20,812 nt of DNA, taken from contig JAJZTU010000022.1 of assembly GCA_021848765.1 (NCBI GenBank), positions 1 to 20,812 on the forward strand, read 5' to 3'. A program made the translations under genes and the position numbers. The notes under the pieces are model-generated. The model saw only the letters and a list, made by a program, of their open reading frames with translations. It did not search any database and had not been told where the DNA came from. The stretch is from Bacillota bacterium. Its GTDB lineage: Bacteria; Bacillota; GCA-003054495; Carboxydocellales; JAJZTU01. The stretch's first letter is position 1. Every line of letters starts with the position of its first letter. Of this stretch, positions 7,652 through 17,100 are shown in pieces.

Positions 7652-8341
7652 ATGATTGGCTTGGGTACATTGGTGAATTTTGCGGCTATCGTGATTGGCA
7701 GCCTGATTGGCTATGTTGTGAAGCGGGGGATTCCTGCCGGGATTAAGAACACAGTAATGCAGGGGTTAGGGCTGGCTGTTTTTTTAATCGGTATGAAAAT
7801 GGCCTTCAAGACCCAAAATGAGTTGATTTTAATCGGCAGCCTGGCTTTAGGTGGGATTATCGGCGAGCTGCTGGCTATTGAGGACAGGCTGGATGGATTG
7901 GGCAGGTGGTTGGAGAGTAAGGTAGGAAGCAGTGAGGGTGGAATCTCCAAGGCCTTTGTTACTTCCAGTTTGATCTATTGTGTAGGGGCTATGGCTATTA
8001 TGGGTTCAATTCAGGATGGATTGACGGGGAAGACAGACACCCTGTTTGCAAAATCCATGCTGGATGGAATTTCCGCAATTATTTTTACCTCCACAATGGG
8101 TATCGGGGTTATTTTTTCGGCTATACCTGTGTTGTTGTATCAGGGAAGTATTACTTTAGCCGCTGCTTCCGTAAAGGAATTTTTAAGTCCCCATGTGGTG
8201 GCGGAAATGACCGCCACAGGGGGAATACTCATTTTGGGGATAGGGATTAACATCCTGGGCATTAAGGTCATCCGGGTAGGGAATCTGCTGCCGGCAATCC
8301 TGTTTGCGGTACTGATTACTATGGTGGTGGATAAGCTCTGA
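7652..8341 (+). CDS. DUF554 family membrane protein (YdfK/YqgA-like)
   Basis: This is a 229-residue, very hydrophobic protein with about six to seven predicted membrane segments. It begins MIGLGTLVNFAAIVIGSLIGYVVKRGIP and contains GLAVFLIGMKMA, the LGGIIGELLAIEDRLDGLGRWLE segment and CVGAMAIMGSIQDGL. These are hallmarks of the DUF554 family (YdfK, YqgA). The function is uncertain and a transporter role has been suggested. AGAGGAGAA lies four bases upstream of the ATG. It sits 98 nt after the desulfurase gene with no terminator between them, so it may be the last gene of the hyd transcript. The strong terminator at 8485 would end the unit. No functional link to hydrogenase maturation is evident from sequence. 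Confidence 0.9.
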   Translation: MIGLGTLVNFAAIVIGSLIGYVVKRGIPAGIKNTVMQGLGLAVFLIGMKMAFKTQNELILIGSLALGGIIGELLAIEDRLDGLGRWLESKVGSSEGGISKAFVTSSLIYCVGAMAIMGSIQDGLTGKTDTLFAKSMLDGISAIIFTSTMGIGVIFSAIPVLLYQGSITLAAASVKEFLSPHVVAEMTATGGILILGIGINILGIKVIRVGNLLPAILFAVLITMVVDKL

Positions 8342-8484
8342 TGAGTTTGTGAATGTGCCAGGAGACATCCGAGTCACTACCGTGGCTTGCCGAAGTTAAA
8401 TCAAGACGAACAGGACTTTTGACTGAACTTAATTATCCCCTCCGGAGTAATCGATTGTAGGTAAATAAATAGTCGGTACGTAAT

Positions 8485-8519
8485 AACTCGGGCTATGTTA
8501 CTATAGCCTGAGTTTTTTT
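8485..8519 (+). terminator. Strong intrinsic terminator closing the hyd/DUF554 unit
   Basis: AACTCGGGCTAT (8485-8496) pairs with ATAGCCTGAGTT (8503-8514) over 12 bp with one G-U pair and a 6-nt loop, followed by an unbroken T run (8513-8519). It lies about 145 nt after the DUF554 stop and marks the boundary between the metabolic cluster and the accessory locus. Confidence 0.92.
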
Positions 8520-8755
8520 GTGAACCCACCTGGATTCGACGGTTATCGACCAATTTTGTCGTAAAATGGAGGAATATTTTACTATAAATGGAAAGGAAAA
8601 GGGAGAAAAAGTAGCGAATATATAGTCGAAAATTTACAAAAGGAGAGGATTTTGGTGGATAGTGTAAAAGTATGCGAGGCTTGTTTCCTTAGGATGTGCC
8701 GGTTAAACGATTGAGAAGCACTTTTATAACCTAAATCTATTTACGAAAGGATGAA
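8520..8755 (+). promoter_or_regulatory. AT-rich leader region before the exported-protein locus
   Basis: This stretch of about 236 nt separates the terminator from the first exported protein gene. It contains TATAAA at 8583-8588 as a possible -10, but without a good -35. Four sequences resemble Spo0A boxes (TTGTCGAA or its complement) with one to three mismatches: 8535-8542 (TTCGACGG), 8544-8551 (TATCGACC), 8556-8563 (TTGTCGTA) and 8623-8630 (TAGTCGAA). A purine-rich tract spans 8589-8614. A short translatable frame lies at 8652-8714. The preceding 8342-8484 holds no gene or clear structure that I can support. Confidence 0.3.
8652..8714 (+). CDS. Possible 20-residue cysteine-containing leader peptide
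   Basis: A short frame starts at TTG 8652 (or GTG 8655), with AAAGGAGAGGA ending about three to six bases upstream. It encodes a 20-residue peptide including CEACFLRMC, with three cysteines in CxxCx4C spacing, and ends 41 bases before the next gene. The strong ribosome binding site is the main argument. The small size and lack of recognised homologue make it tentative. It could be a leader peptide, a small metal-binding peptide or chance. Confidence 0.25.
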   Translation: MVDSVKVCEACFLRMCRLND

Positions 8756-9514
8756 ATGTTTGTGCATAAGAAAGCTTTATTTATTTTAGCATTTATACTG
8801 TTGTTTGCGTTGGGAAATTCAGGGGTAGCTTATGCGGTTCAGCCGCAGTTTGAGGCCGGCAAATTTGGGCAGGGGTTAAAGATTGAAGAAGGAACGACAA
8901 ACCTTCTTTTGAACTCGAATTTTAATAGTTATTTCGATAATTATCATCCAGGATGGGATGAATCTCTGAATGGTACTTTAGCCCCTACAAACTGGTCTAC
9001 AGGTTATAATAGCGGAGTCCCAAGTCCATCAATTGGATATCACGCACACCTTATCGGCAATGGGGGACGAAATAATACTCCATGCTTTGAATTTAAGGAT
9101 CTAAACGGTTCCTTTGGGTTATCCCATCGTTGGCTAGGCGTAAGCCAAGGATTAGGAACCCCTGCTTCACGTGGATGGACAGTTGGAACTAAGATTACCG
9201 TTTCCATGTGGATTAAAGTTGACACAATTTCTAGGCCCGTTGCCTTTGGTTTGTACCATAAACTTATTTCCACCGGAAGCTATAGTTTTGGGCCAAATGG
9301 AACCCCATATAAATACGCGACTCAGGTCGGGATATGGGAGAGAGTGCAAGCTACTTTTGCAATAGACAGTGATTGGGACTTAAATAGTAATGTTGCACTC
9401 TACATTTATGGGTATCATGGTAGCGAAGGTACTATATGGGTCGACGATGTACAATTAGAAGTAAAATCCTACGCCACATCCTGGACGATTCCACCCGTTC
9501 CCCCGAAACCCTAA
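8756..9514 (+). CDS. Secreted jelly-roll/LamG surface protein, N-terminal fragment
   Basis: This is the first part of a large exported protein whose frame is broken. Residues 1-27 are a Sec signal peptide (basic KK, hydrophobic core ILAFILLFALG, cleavage after AYA). The mature part starts with the EAGKFGQGLKIEEGTTNLL motif found before LamG/carbohydrate-binding modules in Firmicute surface proteins. A carbohydrate-binding-type jelly roll (about residues 45-240) follows and ends in IWVDDVQLEVKSYATSW. After that the frame runs into an unrelated proline-rich tail and a stop at 9514, while the expected continuation (DSTRSPETLTIP) is found in the -1 frame from about 9487. GAAAGGA lies about four bases before ATG 8756; GTG 8762 is an alternative start. 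The lesion could be a real one-base deletion or a sequencing error near 9482-9489. Confidence 0.7.
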   Translation: MFVHKKALFILAFILLFALGNSGVAYAVQPQFEAGKFGQGLKIEEGTTNLLLNSNFNSYFDNYHPGWDESLNGTLAPTNWSTGYNSGVPSPSIGYHAHLIGNGGRNNTPCFEFKDLNGSFGLSHRWLGVSQGLGTPASRGWTVGTKITVSMWIKVDTISRPVAFGLYHKLISTGSYSFGPNGTPYKYATQVGIWERVQATFAIDSDWDLNSNVALYIYGYHGSEGTIWVDDVQLEVKSYATSWTIPPVPPKP

Positions 9515-12291
9515 CCATTCCCACTGCAGGGGTATTTAATAAGGGTAATTGGACGATAGAGTTTACTTTTGAACCGATTACCACTCAGCTAAAAGACAGT
9601 AGATTGTGGCAATTATGGAACAATTCTTCACCTTTAGATTTATACCAAGTAGTAATAAATTCATCAGGAAAACCATATCTTGAAGTTTATTCTAATGGTA
9701 CACAATACGCTACTTATTCTGGTACAGAACCAGTATTAAACCCAGGTAATAAGTATAGATTTAGTCTCAGGGGCGATGGTTCTTATTTAACAATGTTTAT
9801 TGACGGGCAACAGGTGGGTTCTAAAGTTTCTTATGTTGAACCAACCTATCCGCTTGCTACAAATATGTATTTTGGTTCAACTTATAGTGGGACTGGTCAA
9901 CCTAACGGCATCATCGACGACCTCCGCATTTCCTCCCGTGCCCGGACGTTTGCAGAACATCAAACTATCTACGACAATGGGAGCCCTCTACCCGTAGACA
10001 AATACACCACTTACAAATTAGACTTTGAGCCCAATTGGTCCTGGGAAGGGGAAAACATCAACGGTTTAACAGGACGTTTTTCAGGTCCTGTCACCTCGAG
10101 TAATGACAAAGCAGTTGGAAAGTATTCGGTTATGGTTAATACCCAGGATGATAACCCGTATAATTGGGGTCACTACTGGTTCAGGAGCCCTTTTAAGTAT
10201 ATGGATACCGATGTAAACTCCAAGGTTACTATTTGGGTAAAGCCAGGGCGTAACGCAAAAATAGTACGTTTTTGGATCTGGGATGAAGCAGACGGTCGTG
10301 ATGAAGAAATAACAAACGATAAGAATCATGATGGTTATTTTAAGGTAGGAGAAGATTTAGAAAGCGGAAAATGGAATAAAGTTACTTTGGATTTGAAGCA
10401 AACAAGTGGCGGAGGAGCGTTGAAATATGCAAGTAATTTACAAATAATAACCAACGAGTTTTCCACTTGGTATTGGGATGAGGCGAAAACTGAATATTCA
10501 CCTGTAACTAAACTGGACATCTCAAAGATGCCCAATAGTTATACCCAGTTCATCAATGGATCGGTGCGGTATAAGACAACTGGTTCTACTCCGGTCACTT
10601 ATGGTACCACGCCAACCGTCTTAACAACCCAGTCAGACCCACAGACGTTTTCCAAAGGTAGGGTTGAAAAAATAACGATAAACTCTAATTATGTTGATAC
10701 CGCTGGGGCAGGTACTCAACTACAAAGTAGTTATAAATTAGTCCCCGGGGTTAATGCAAATAAAATGGTTGTTTCCGGCAATGGAAACAAGATATTTTAC
10801 TTAAATACCGCTGATCTCAACAAACTTTACCTTTATGATCGAACCACAAACGTAAACAGGAAATTAACTGATGAGACTGACATTATTGAATTAAAAACTG
10901 ATTTTGCAGGTAACTTGGTTGTTTATGCCAAAAGGAGTAGTAACGATCTATGGTATTTTGACACAAGAAACAATACAAGCAGTAGCATCCCTAATTCTTA
11001 TTATAGTTATAATAGTGTTTCACCTAAATTTACAGTAACGAGTGCCGGTAATACCTATTATTATTACAATTACAACTCGAGTAGCTACTATTTACGCAAG
11101 CTTAATGGCGAAGTGACTCTGGTTACAAGCGGGTCTGGATATATGGCTGCTAGTGACGAACATCTTTTTTATACCTACCAGGGCTATGATAGTAACAATG
11201 TTGGCTTCGGAGATATAACGCGATATTCGTTAACACCAGTAGGATGGAAACGTTCTTATTTGATATCTTCACCCAAGTTATCAAACCTAAGCGAAATCAT
11301 CTCAAACAAGGACGGAACAGTCCTATATATTAGGGCCAACAATAATCTGTTTAGTTTTGACGTAAATAATAAGGTTCTAAAACAACTTAATGCTGAGAAT
11401 GTTAACCAGTTAGTGAAAGTTACTGATGATAATAGAGTTTTTTATATGGACACATATAATGACTTCTTCGCGTATGATCCAAATTCCGACGCTAGCACAC
11501 GCATTCGACCTGCTACTGTAAGTAACAATATTTTTGGCGTGAATGATTCGGGTTCTACAATTTTCTACAATGAATCCGGGGGAATCTTTGCAGTTGCGTT
11601 AGATTTCAAATCGGAATCTACGGTAAATCTAACTAACAACCCATTGTTGGTAGATGTCGATAATAATGGGCTACCGGATACATATGGTAAATACGGTACA
11701 GGGGGTACAACTCTTACCGCTACAAAACTTGTACCTGAATCAGGCGTTATAGGGAACATTTGGAGGTTAACCCAATCAAGCACTAGCGAGGGATATATTG
11801 ATCAAGCTTGGAGCGCTCCTGCAGGTTTTCAGCCTAACACAACCTACACAGTATCATTCAAAATTCGTCACAATCTGACCTCTAGAGATAGGGCCGAGTT
11901 TTTCGTTATAAATCAAACTGGTGTTGGAACGTATGTTCAAACCGTTACCCATTTAGGCGTTATAGGAAGCGACGTAGGAAGCACATTTAAGAAAGTGAAA
12001 TTTACGTTTACAACAACGCCTGATTTCCCTGTAAATGGGAGGCTTGGTTTAAGGTTTGACCACAATGGCAGTGACAGCGGTTATTACGATATCGCTGAAG
12101 TACAAATTGAACAAAATGGAACGGATACTCCGTTTGTTTACAATGACGGTGTTCAAACTTCTAAGCCAGACAGGTATGTGCTGTCTTTTGACGGTAAACA
12201 GTCCTGGGTAACACCTTCAAGGAGGGTATACGGCAAAAAATATCTAACAGTGCAACTCCTTCTGTTAGCGAAGTCCAAACCTATGGGATGA
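9487..12291 (+). pseudogene. Middle part of the split surface protein: LamG, jelly roll, beta-propeller
   Basis: This is the continuation of the preceding exported protein in the -1 frame. The frame is open from 9436, but homology begins at about 9487 with DSTRSPETLTIPTAG. In order it contains a LamG/concanavalin-like domain (about 9490-9990, ending IIDDLRISSRARTFAEH), a second jelly-roll module (about 10010-10560), a propeller-like region with repeated FYLN, LYLYDRTT, LWYFDTRN, FSFDVNN and FFAYDPNS blades (about 10740-11620), and another carbohydrate-binding-type jelly roll ending YYDIAEVQIEQNG (about 11660-12150). No start codon with a ribosome binding site fits, so on its own it would not be made efficiently. 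The central part is visibly richer in A and T than the later genes. At 12235-12240 an A6 run precedes loss of the plausible frame, and the stop at 12291 follows an unrelated tail. Confidence 0.65.
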
Positions 12292-13085
12292 CCTCCGATG
12301 AAATTAATGCCCTGGGTCCGGATGACTTTGCTCAGTACCAAGATGCTCAAGAGCACTACTCTGTAGATGTAGCTGCCCTATTCCAGAGTCCTAACCAATA
12401 TATGTCCCCTCAGTTAAACAGTATTAGCGTTTCCATGTCCGGGGAGGGTGTTATTGGAGTATCCCTGCAATATCCCAAGCAGCAGATCGACTATGAGTCC
12501 AGCAACTGGCGCATAATCAAACGTATTTATCCCATTGAACTCCAACCGAAGCAAGCGGACGTATTTTATTTCCTCTCCAACGACGGAGGGACTACCCTAA
12601 AAGCCTATAAAAACGGCCAGTGGATAACTTATCAATCAACCCTGTTATCCCAACCGTCCCAAAACTGGAGTAACATCATGCAGGATGGCATGACCAAGGA
12701 GGAGCTAAAGGCCATACCTTCTGACCAGCTTAATAGCGCTTTACTACCTGCAACTACAGTAACCGTGGTCTATGTGACTGAGGTGGACGACATTTCGACT
12801 GCTGGGTATATCTCCAAGATCACTGTGGACTACGTAGAAAACCAGTTCGTCAAAAACAACCTCACGCTCTCCATTATCTTAACCAGCGGTGAACGCCAGG
12901 ATTTCACCGGGTTAACCAAAACAGATGTGGAGAACTTCATAGAATGGCTTAACGGTCGGCAGTTCAACAAGGGACAGGTATTCTACCGGCTAAAGACCCC
13001 TGGCGCCGATCCGACGGTTAGCCAGAATAACTACTTTATAAACTACTACCTGATTCAAAAGGTAGAGGTAAAAGAACTTAACTAA
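12288..13085 (+). CDS. C-terminal part of the split surface protein
   Basis: This is a 265-residue frame with no signal peptide. The same frame reads sensibly upstream from 12240 (NSATPSVSEVQTYG), which suggests it is the direct continuation of the middle fragment after a missing A in the A6 run at 12235-12240. Alternatively, ATG 12288 overlaps the preceding TGA (12289-12291) as ATGA, which would permit reinitiation. No Shine-Dalgarno sequence is visible. The protein contains two short related segments, MTSDEINALGPDDF and MTKEELKAIPSDQL, and otherwise beta-rich sequence with no recognised domain. Base composition here matches the RHS gene rather than the AT-rich middle fragment. Joined across both lesions the full product would be about 1440 residues. 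Confidence 0.6.
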   Translation: MTSDEINALGPDDFAQYQDAQEHYSVDVAALFQSPNQYMSPQLNSISVSMSGEGVIGVSLQYPKQQIDYESSNWRIIKRIYPIELQPKQADVFYFLSNDGGTTLKAYKNGQWITYQSTLLSQPSQNWSNIMQDGMTKEELKAIPSDQLNSALLPATTVTVVYVTEVDDISTAGYISKITVDYVENQFVKNNLTLSIILTSGERQDFTGLTKTDVENFIEWLNGRQFNKGQVFYRLKTPGADPTVSQNNYFINYYLIQKVEVKELN

Positions 13086-13107
13086 CCGATTAAACTAGAT
13101 GTCCGGA

Positions 13108-13134
13108 CAGCCCAGCCTGGTAGTGGTTGGGCTG
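13108..13134 (+). other. Intergenic hairpin between the surface protein and repeat-protein genes
   Basis: CAGCCCAGCC (13108-13117) pairs with GGTTGGGCTG (13125-13134) over 10 bp including G-U pairs, with a 7-nt loop; GG and CC flank it further out. No T-run follows, so it is more likely an mRNA stability or processing stem within an operon than a terminator. Confidence 0.4.
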
Positions 13135-13170
13135 CCCTGACATTGTTATTGACATGACAGGGGGACTCCC

Positions 13171-14124
13171 ATGAGCAAGCTTAACGTTAAGAAGCTAATG
13201 TTTATCCTGGTAACAGTTTTGACCGTCACCGGTTTTGCCTTGAGCGTATACGGGAAGCAATATACCAATGAACCCCAAGGCAACAACCAAAACGGCCTGA
13301 AAGCCCAGCAAATAGCCCAATTCGCCAAACTGGACACCGGTACAGTGTTAAGGCTATATCAAGCGGTTGGTGATTGGGACAAGCTGTTTAGGAATATCTC
13401 CATCTACAAACAACTGCTAACCTTGGTTGCCGGTTCAGGGTATGAAAAGCAGCTGTTTGAACTTATCCCCCAGCACGAAGCCACCGATCTTTACGTTGCC
13501 TATGACTATTTCAGCACCAATGAACTCCCGCTTAAGGAAGTCATAAATGCTTTAGAACTGCGCGCCAAAGGTGAGGACTGGGAGGTCATCCTGCCAAAAT
13601 TCACCGAAACCAAGTCCTATAAGAATTACCAAGTGCTGGCCAAGGAAGACCTGCGCCGGTTGCTCGGCCAAGGATACCTTCCGGAAGATATAGTACAAGC
13701 CGATAACATCGCCAGGGCCAAAGACCTCCCCCTAGAAAGTGTGCTTAAACTCAAGACCGTCAGCAACAATTGGCAGACTATCGCCGAGTCCCTCCAATAC
13801 AAAGGGAAAGAATATAACCGGAAGTTTAAGCTCACCATCCCCGGAATAACTCCTGCCGCAGGTGAAGACTTGACAAGCCTGATCGCAGCCAGCAACCAAA
13901 ACGCAGAACAGCGCAAAAAAGCAGAGGAAAAAAAGCTAGAAACCGAATTCGGACTAACGGACCAAGACCTTCAGCGATACCTGAACCAAGGGCATAATCC
14001 TCATGAAATCCGGAACGTTTTAAAATTAGCCCAGGCTAATAATGTAACTCCTGAGGAAGTATTAGACAAGAAAAAACAGGGTTTAAGCTGGGAAGAAATT
14101 CTCGCTGCCTACCCCAAACACTAG
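13171..14124 (+). CDS. Exported protein of recurring Trp-containing helical motifs, function unknown
   Basis: This is a 317-residue protein with an N-terminal hydrophobic segment (residues 9-27, after basic KLNVKK) serving as signal peptide or membrane anchor. The rest is predicted helical and shows four related motifs: a helix ending in A-x-x-x-x, then [LPT]-x-x-V-[LI], then W-[DEQ]-x-[IL], with tryptophans at W69, W137, W201 and W307. The last two copies are clearest (LRRLLGQGYLPEDI ... LPLESVLKLK ... WQTI and LQRYLNQGHNPHEI ... VTPEEVLDKK ... WEEI). A charged coiled-coil-like stretch (245-260) precedes the final copy. I do not recognise the family. It lies 85 nt after the surface protein and 12 nt before the RHS toxin gene, so an accessory role in export or display of the RHS protein is plausible but unproven. 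AGGGGG precedes the ATG. Confidence 0.8.
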   Translation: MSKLNVKKLMFILVTVLTVTGFALSVYGKQYTNEPQGNNQNGLKAQQIAQFAKLDTGTVLRLYQAVGDWDKLFRNISIYKQLLTLVAGSGYEKQLFELIPQHEATDLYVAYDYFSTNELPLKEVINALELRAKGEDWEVILPKFTETKSYKNYQVLAKEDLRRLLGQGYLPEDIVQADNIARAKDLPLESVLKLKTVSNNWQTIAESLQYKGKEYNRKFKLTIPGITPAAGEDLTSLIAASNQNAEQRKKAEEKKLETEFGLTDQDLQRYLNQGHNPHEIRNVLKLAQANNVTPEEVLDKKKQGLSWEEILAAYPKH

Positions 14125-14136
14125 GAGGGAAGCACA

Positions 14137-17100
14137 ATGCGCTACAAAGGGTTAGTGCTGGCCTTCCTGCTGCTGTTCAGTCTGGGTGTTGGTCAGCCGG
14201 TTATGGCCCAGCAAAAGACAAACGTCTCCCAGTTAATGGAGCTTCTCAAGGAAGAAAAGCAGAAGGCCACCTATGAGGTACACCTAAACGCACCGTTTAG
14301 CAAAGCCAGTAGCGGAATTAAAGAGAACATCAGCACTGAAACCGGGGAGCTGAGCCTTCTCCATACCCTGGTAGACCTGCCCGGCCGCAACGGCATGGAC
14401 CTGGTCTTGCAGGCCGAATACCGGAACCGGGATGCCAAGTTGTTTAATGAAGGTACCCGGGCTAGCGGTTTTACCAACAATTACGGCCAAAACATTGTAG
14501 CCTACTATGATGTATTTGATCCAAACGGTTATTGGATCAAAACAGGAGCTCTCCTTTACGGACCCAGCGAAACCATTGCTGCCTCAGTAACATATGGCCA
14601 GGAAAGCTGGATTTTTACCGGCCAGCTGACTTATCAAACCGGGGGTACCGTTTTTAACAATGGTGGTATCTACAACGCCCCTGTGGGCAAAAGTAAAGAA
14701 CTAAGTGCCAGGTACATCCTGGGGGAAGGCTGGGCCTTAGATTTGCCTTTTGTGGATGTGGACGGTAATAGTGTCTATGTCCACCTCCAGGATGGGTCTA
14801 CCTACAAGGCTGATTTTAACAAAGGCAACGGTTTGGAACAGTATGAATTAAGCGACCTGGTCTTTGACAAGTACACCGCCTTTGGCACCGGAAACGATAG
14901 CGCCGCTTACCGCCTCTATTTCCGGGATGGAGATGAATTTTTCTTCTCCGGCGAAGGATTTCTGATAGGTCAAAGAGACCGGTATAAGAACACCATCCGT
15001 TACAATTATGAAGACGTAAACGGCCTTAAACTGCTTACTAAAATTGAAGACACCGTTGGCCGGGTAGTAAAGCTAAGCTATAACGAGACCGGTACAGCGC
15101 TTGCCTGGGGAAAAAAACGTATTACCTTGGTGAAAAAAACTATTCCCGGTGAGGTTAATAAATTCTACCTGGCTTCATTTATTGACCCGGCCGGGCGAGA
15201 AATCAAGTACCGGTATACCTTTAACCAGGCAGAATTTGACCAAGTGGGAAAAACTGCGGCCCAGAACACCTATGCCAACCTGGTGGAAATCCATTATCCC
15301 ACCGGGGCTAAAACTGTATATAACTTCACTAGAAGTCGTAAGAACCTGGGCCTAAAAGGCAGCCTGGAATATTTTAAGGTCAAGGAACGCTATGACCAGG
15401 ACGGTAGCAAGATTGTTAACCGCTTAACTTACCAGTACGCCAATGAACCGGACGGCTACCCAACCTATAAAGACGTAACCCAAATTCCCGACTCCTACCG
15501 TTACGAAACCCGGGTTACCAACAGCAAAGGCCTGACGACCAAATATACCTTCGATGGACGGCACCTTCCCGTTACCACTATGGAAACCGGTACACGCCTA
15601 CTATCCCAGACCGATACGGCGTACCATGGCAAATACAAATTGCCCGTACAGGTTCGGGAACGCACTTTCAACGCCCAAGGCAGCGCCCTGGAGAAGGTCG
15701 ATTTCTACGAGTACGACTCCCGGGGTAATGTTACCGTCGAAAACCACCCTGTCAAGCCCAGTGAATACACTTCCAACGAGCGCAAAGTGTATTTTACCTA
15801 TGACTCCCGGTATAACCTGCTGCTGAGCAAGAAATATAAGCAGGATGCCAACACAACCGTTGAGGTAAAGTACACCTTAACACCTGATGGCAGGGAGGTA
15901 TCTTCAGAAGCTGCCTACGCCAACGGCCGGCTTTTGTTCCAAAAGAGTTATACCTATGATGATTACGGTAATATAACAACAACTGTGCTCAAAAAGAGTG
16001 AATCGGAGAATGTTACGGAACGGTACCAATACGGGTCCGACTATGGCTATGCTTATTTGACCGCAAAGACAGTGGATGTTAAAGAAGCAGACGGCAATGT
16101 TTCTCCGGTCACGGTCCGTTATACTTATGATTTCGCCACAGGAAATAAAATTAAGCAGATTGACGGCAGAGGCGATGCTACCGAATTTAAGTATGATCTC
16201 CTGGATAGGGTTGTCAAGGAGATAAATCCGGACCAGACTGATAAAGACTACCAGTATGACGATTCTAAGAATATTGCCTTTGTAACTGACGAGAAAAATA
16301 ATCAGACCATCTACTTCTATGACGGGCTGGGTAAACTGGTCAAAGTCACTGAGCCCCAGCTAAAAATAGATTTGGTCAACTTAAAGTATGATGAACTGGA
16401 GAATGTTGTCCAGGAAATCAATCCTAAACAAAACTATAAAGAGTACACTTATGACCAGGCCAACCGGTTGATTAAAGTAGGTCACTACAACCGGCAGGCA
16501 CAGAATCTGGCGGAAACCCAAATTGGGTACGATGAAGCGGTCAATGACAAAACCGGACTCACAGTACAGAAGATTACCGTCACCAAGAAAGCCGACCCCG
16601 GTAAAAAGGACCTGGTAACCAACTACTATTTTGATTCTTTTGACCGGTTGGTCAAACAGGGCCGGGTACAGGGCAACCAAGAGCATTACGAAAAACATTT
16701 CTATGACTATCTTGGCAACCGCACTGAGGTTGTGGACCCCAAGGGTAACCGGACCAGGTTTGCCTATGACGGCTTAGGTAGGCTTCAACAGGTGACCAAT
16801 GCCTTAGGCAAAAGTGAACGCTATGCTTATGATTTTATCGGGAACCAAGTAGCTCATACCGACCCGTTAGGCATTACCACCCGGGTTGAGTATGATGGCC
16901 TGGGCCGGGTTATTGTGCAGAAAGCTCCCTTTAAGCCGGGGGTATATAGTGTCAGCAAAAGGTACTACGACGAAGCCGGCAATTTAGCCGAAACCGTGGA
17001 TCCGGAAGGTGCGGTGACCAAGTACCAATATAATCGGCGCAACCTGCTCACCGCAATGGAAAAGGCCATCAATGCCAGAGAATCAGACGTTACGAAATAT

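Noticed and set aside
9436..9486. ATG 9436 as the true start of the middle surface-protein fragment
   Set aside because: The first ~17 codons from this ATG are out-of-frame readings of the jelly-roll end (IWVDDVQLEV) and no ribosome binding site precedes it.
12228..12245. Canonical programmed -1 ribosomal frameshift site
   Set aside because: GGC AAA AAA TAT is not a proper X XXY YYZ heptamer (the base before the A-run is C) and no clear downstream stem or pseudoknot is visible; left as a possible slippage or lesion instead.
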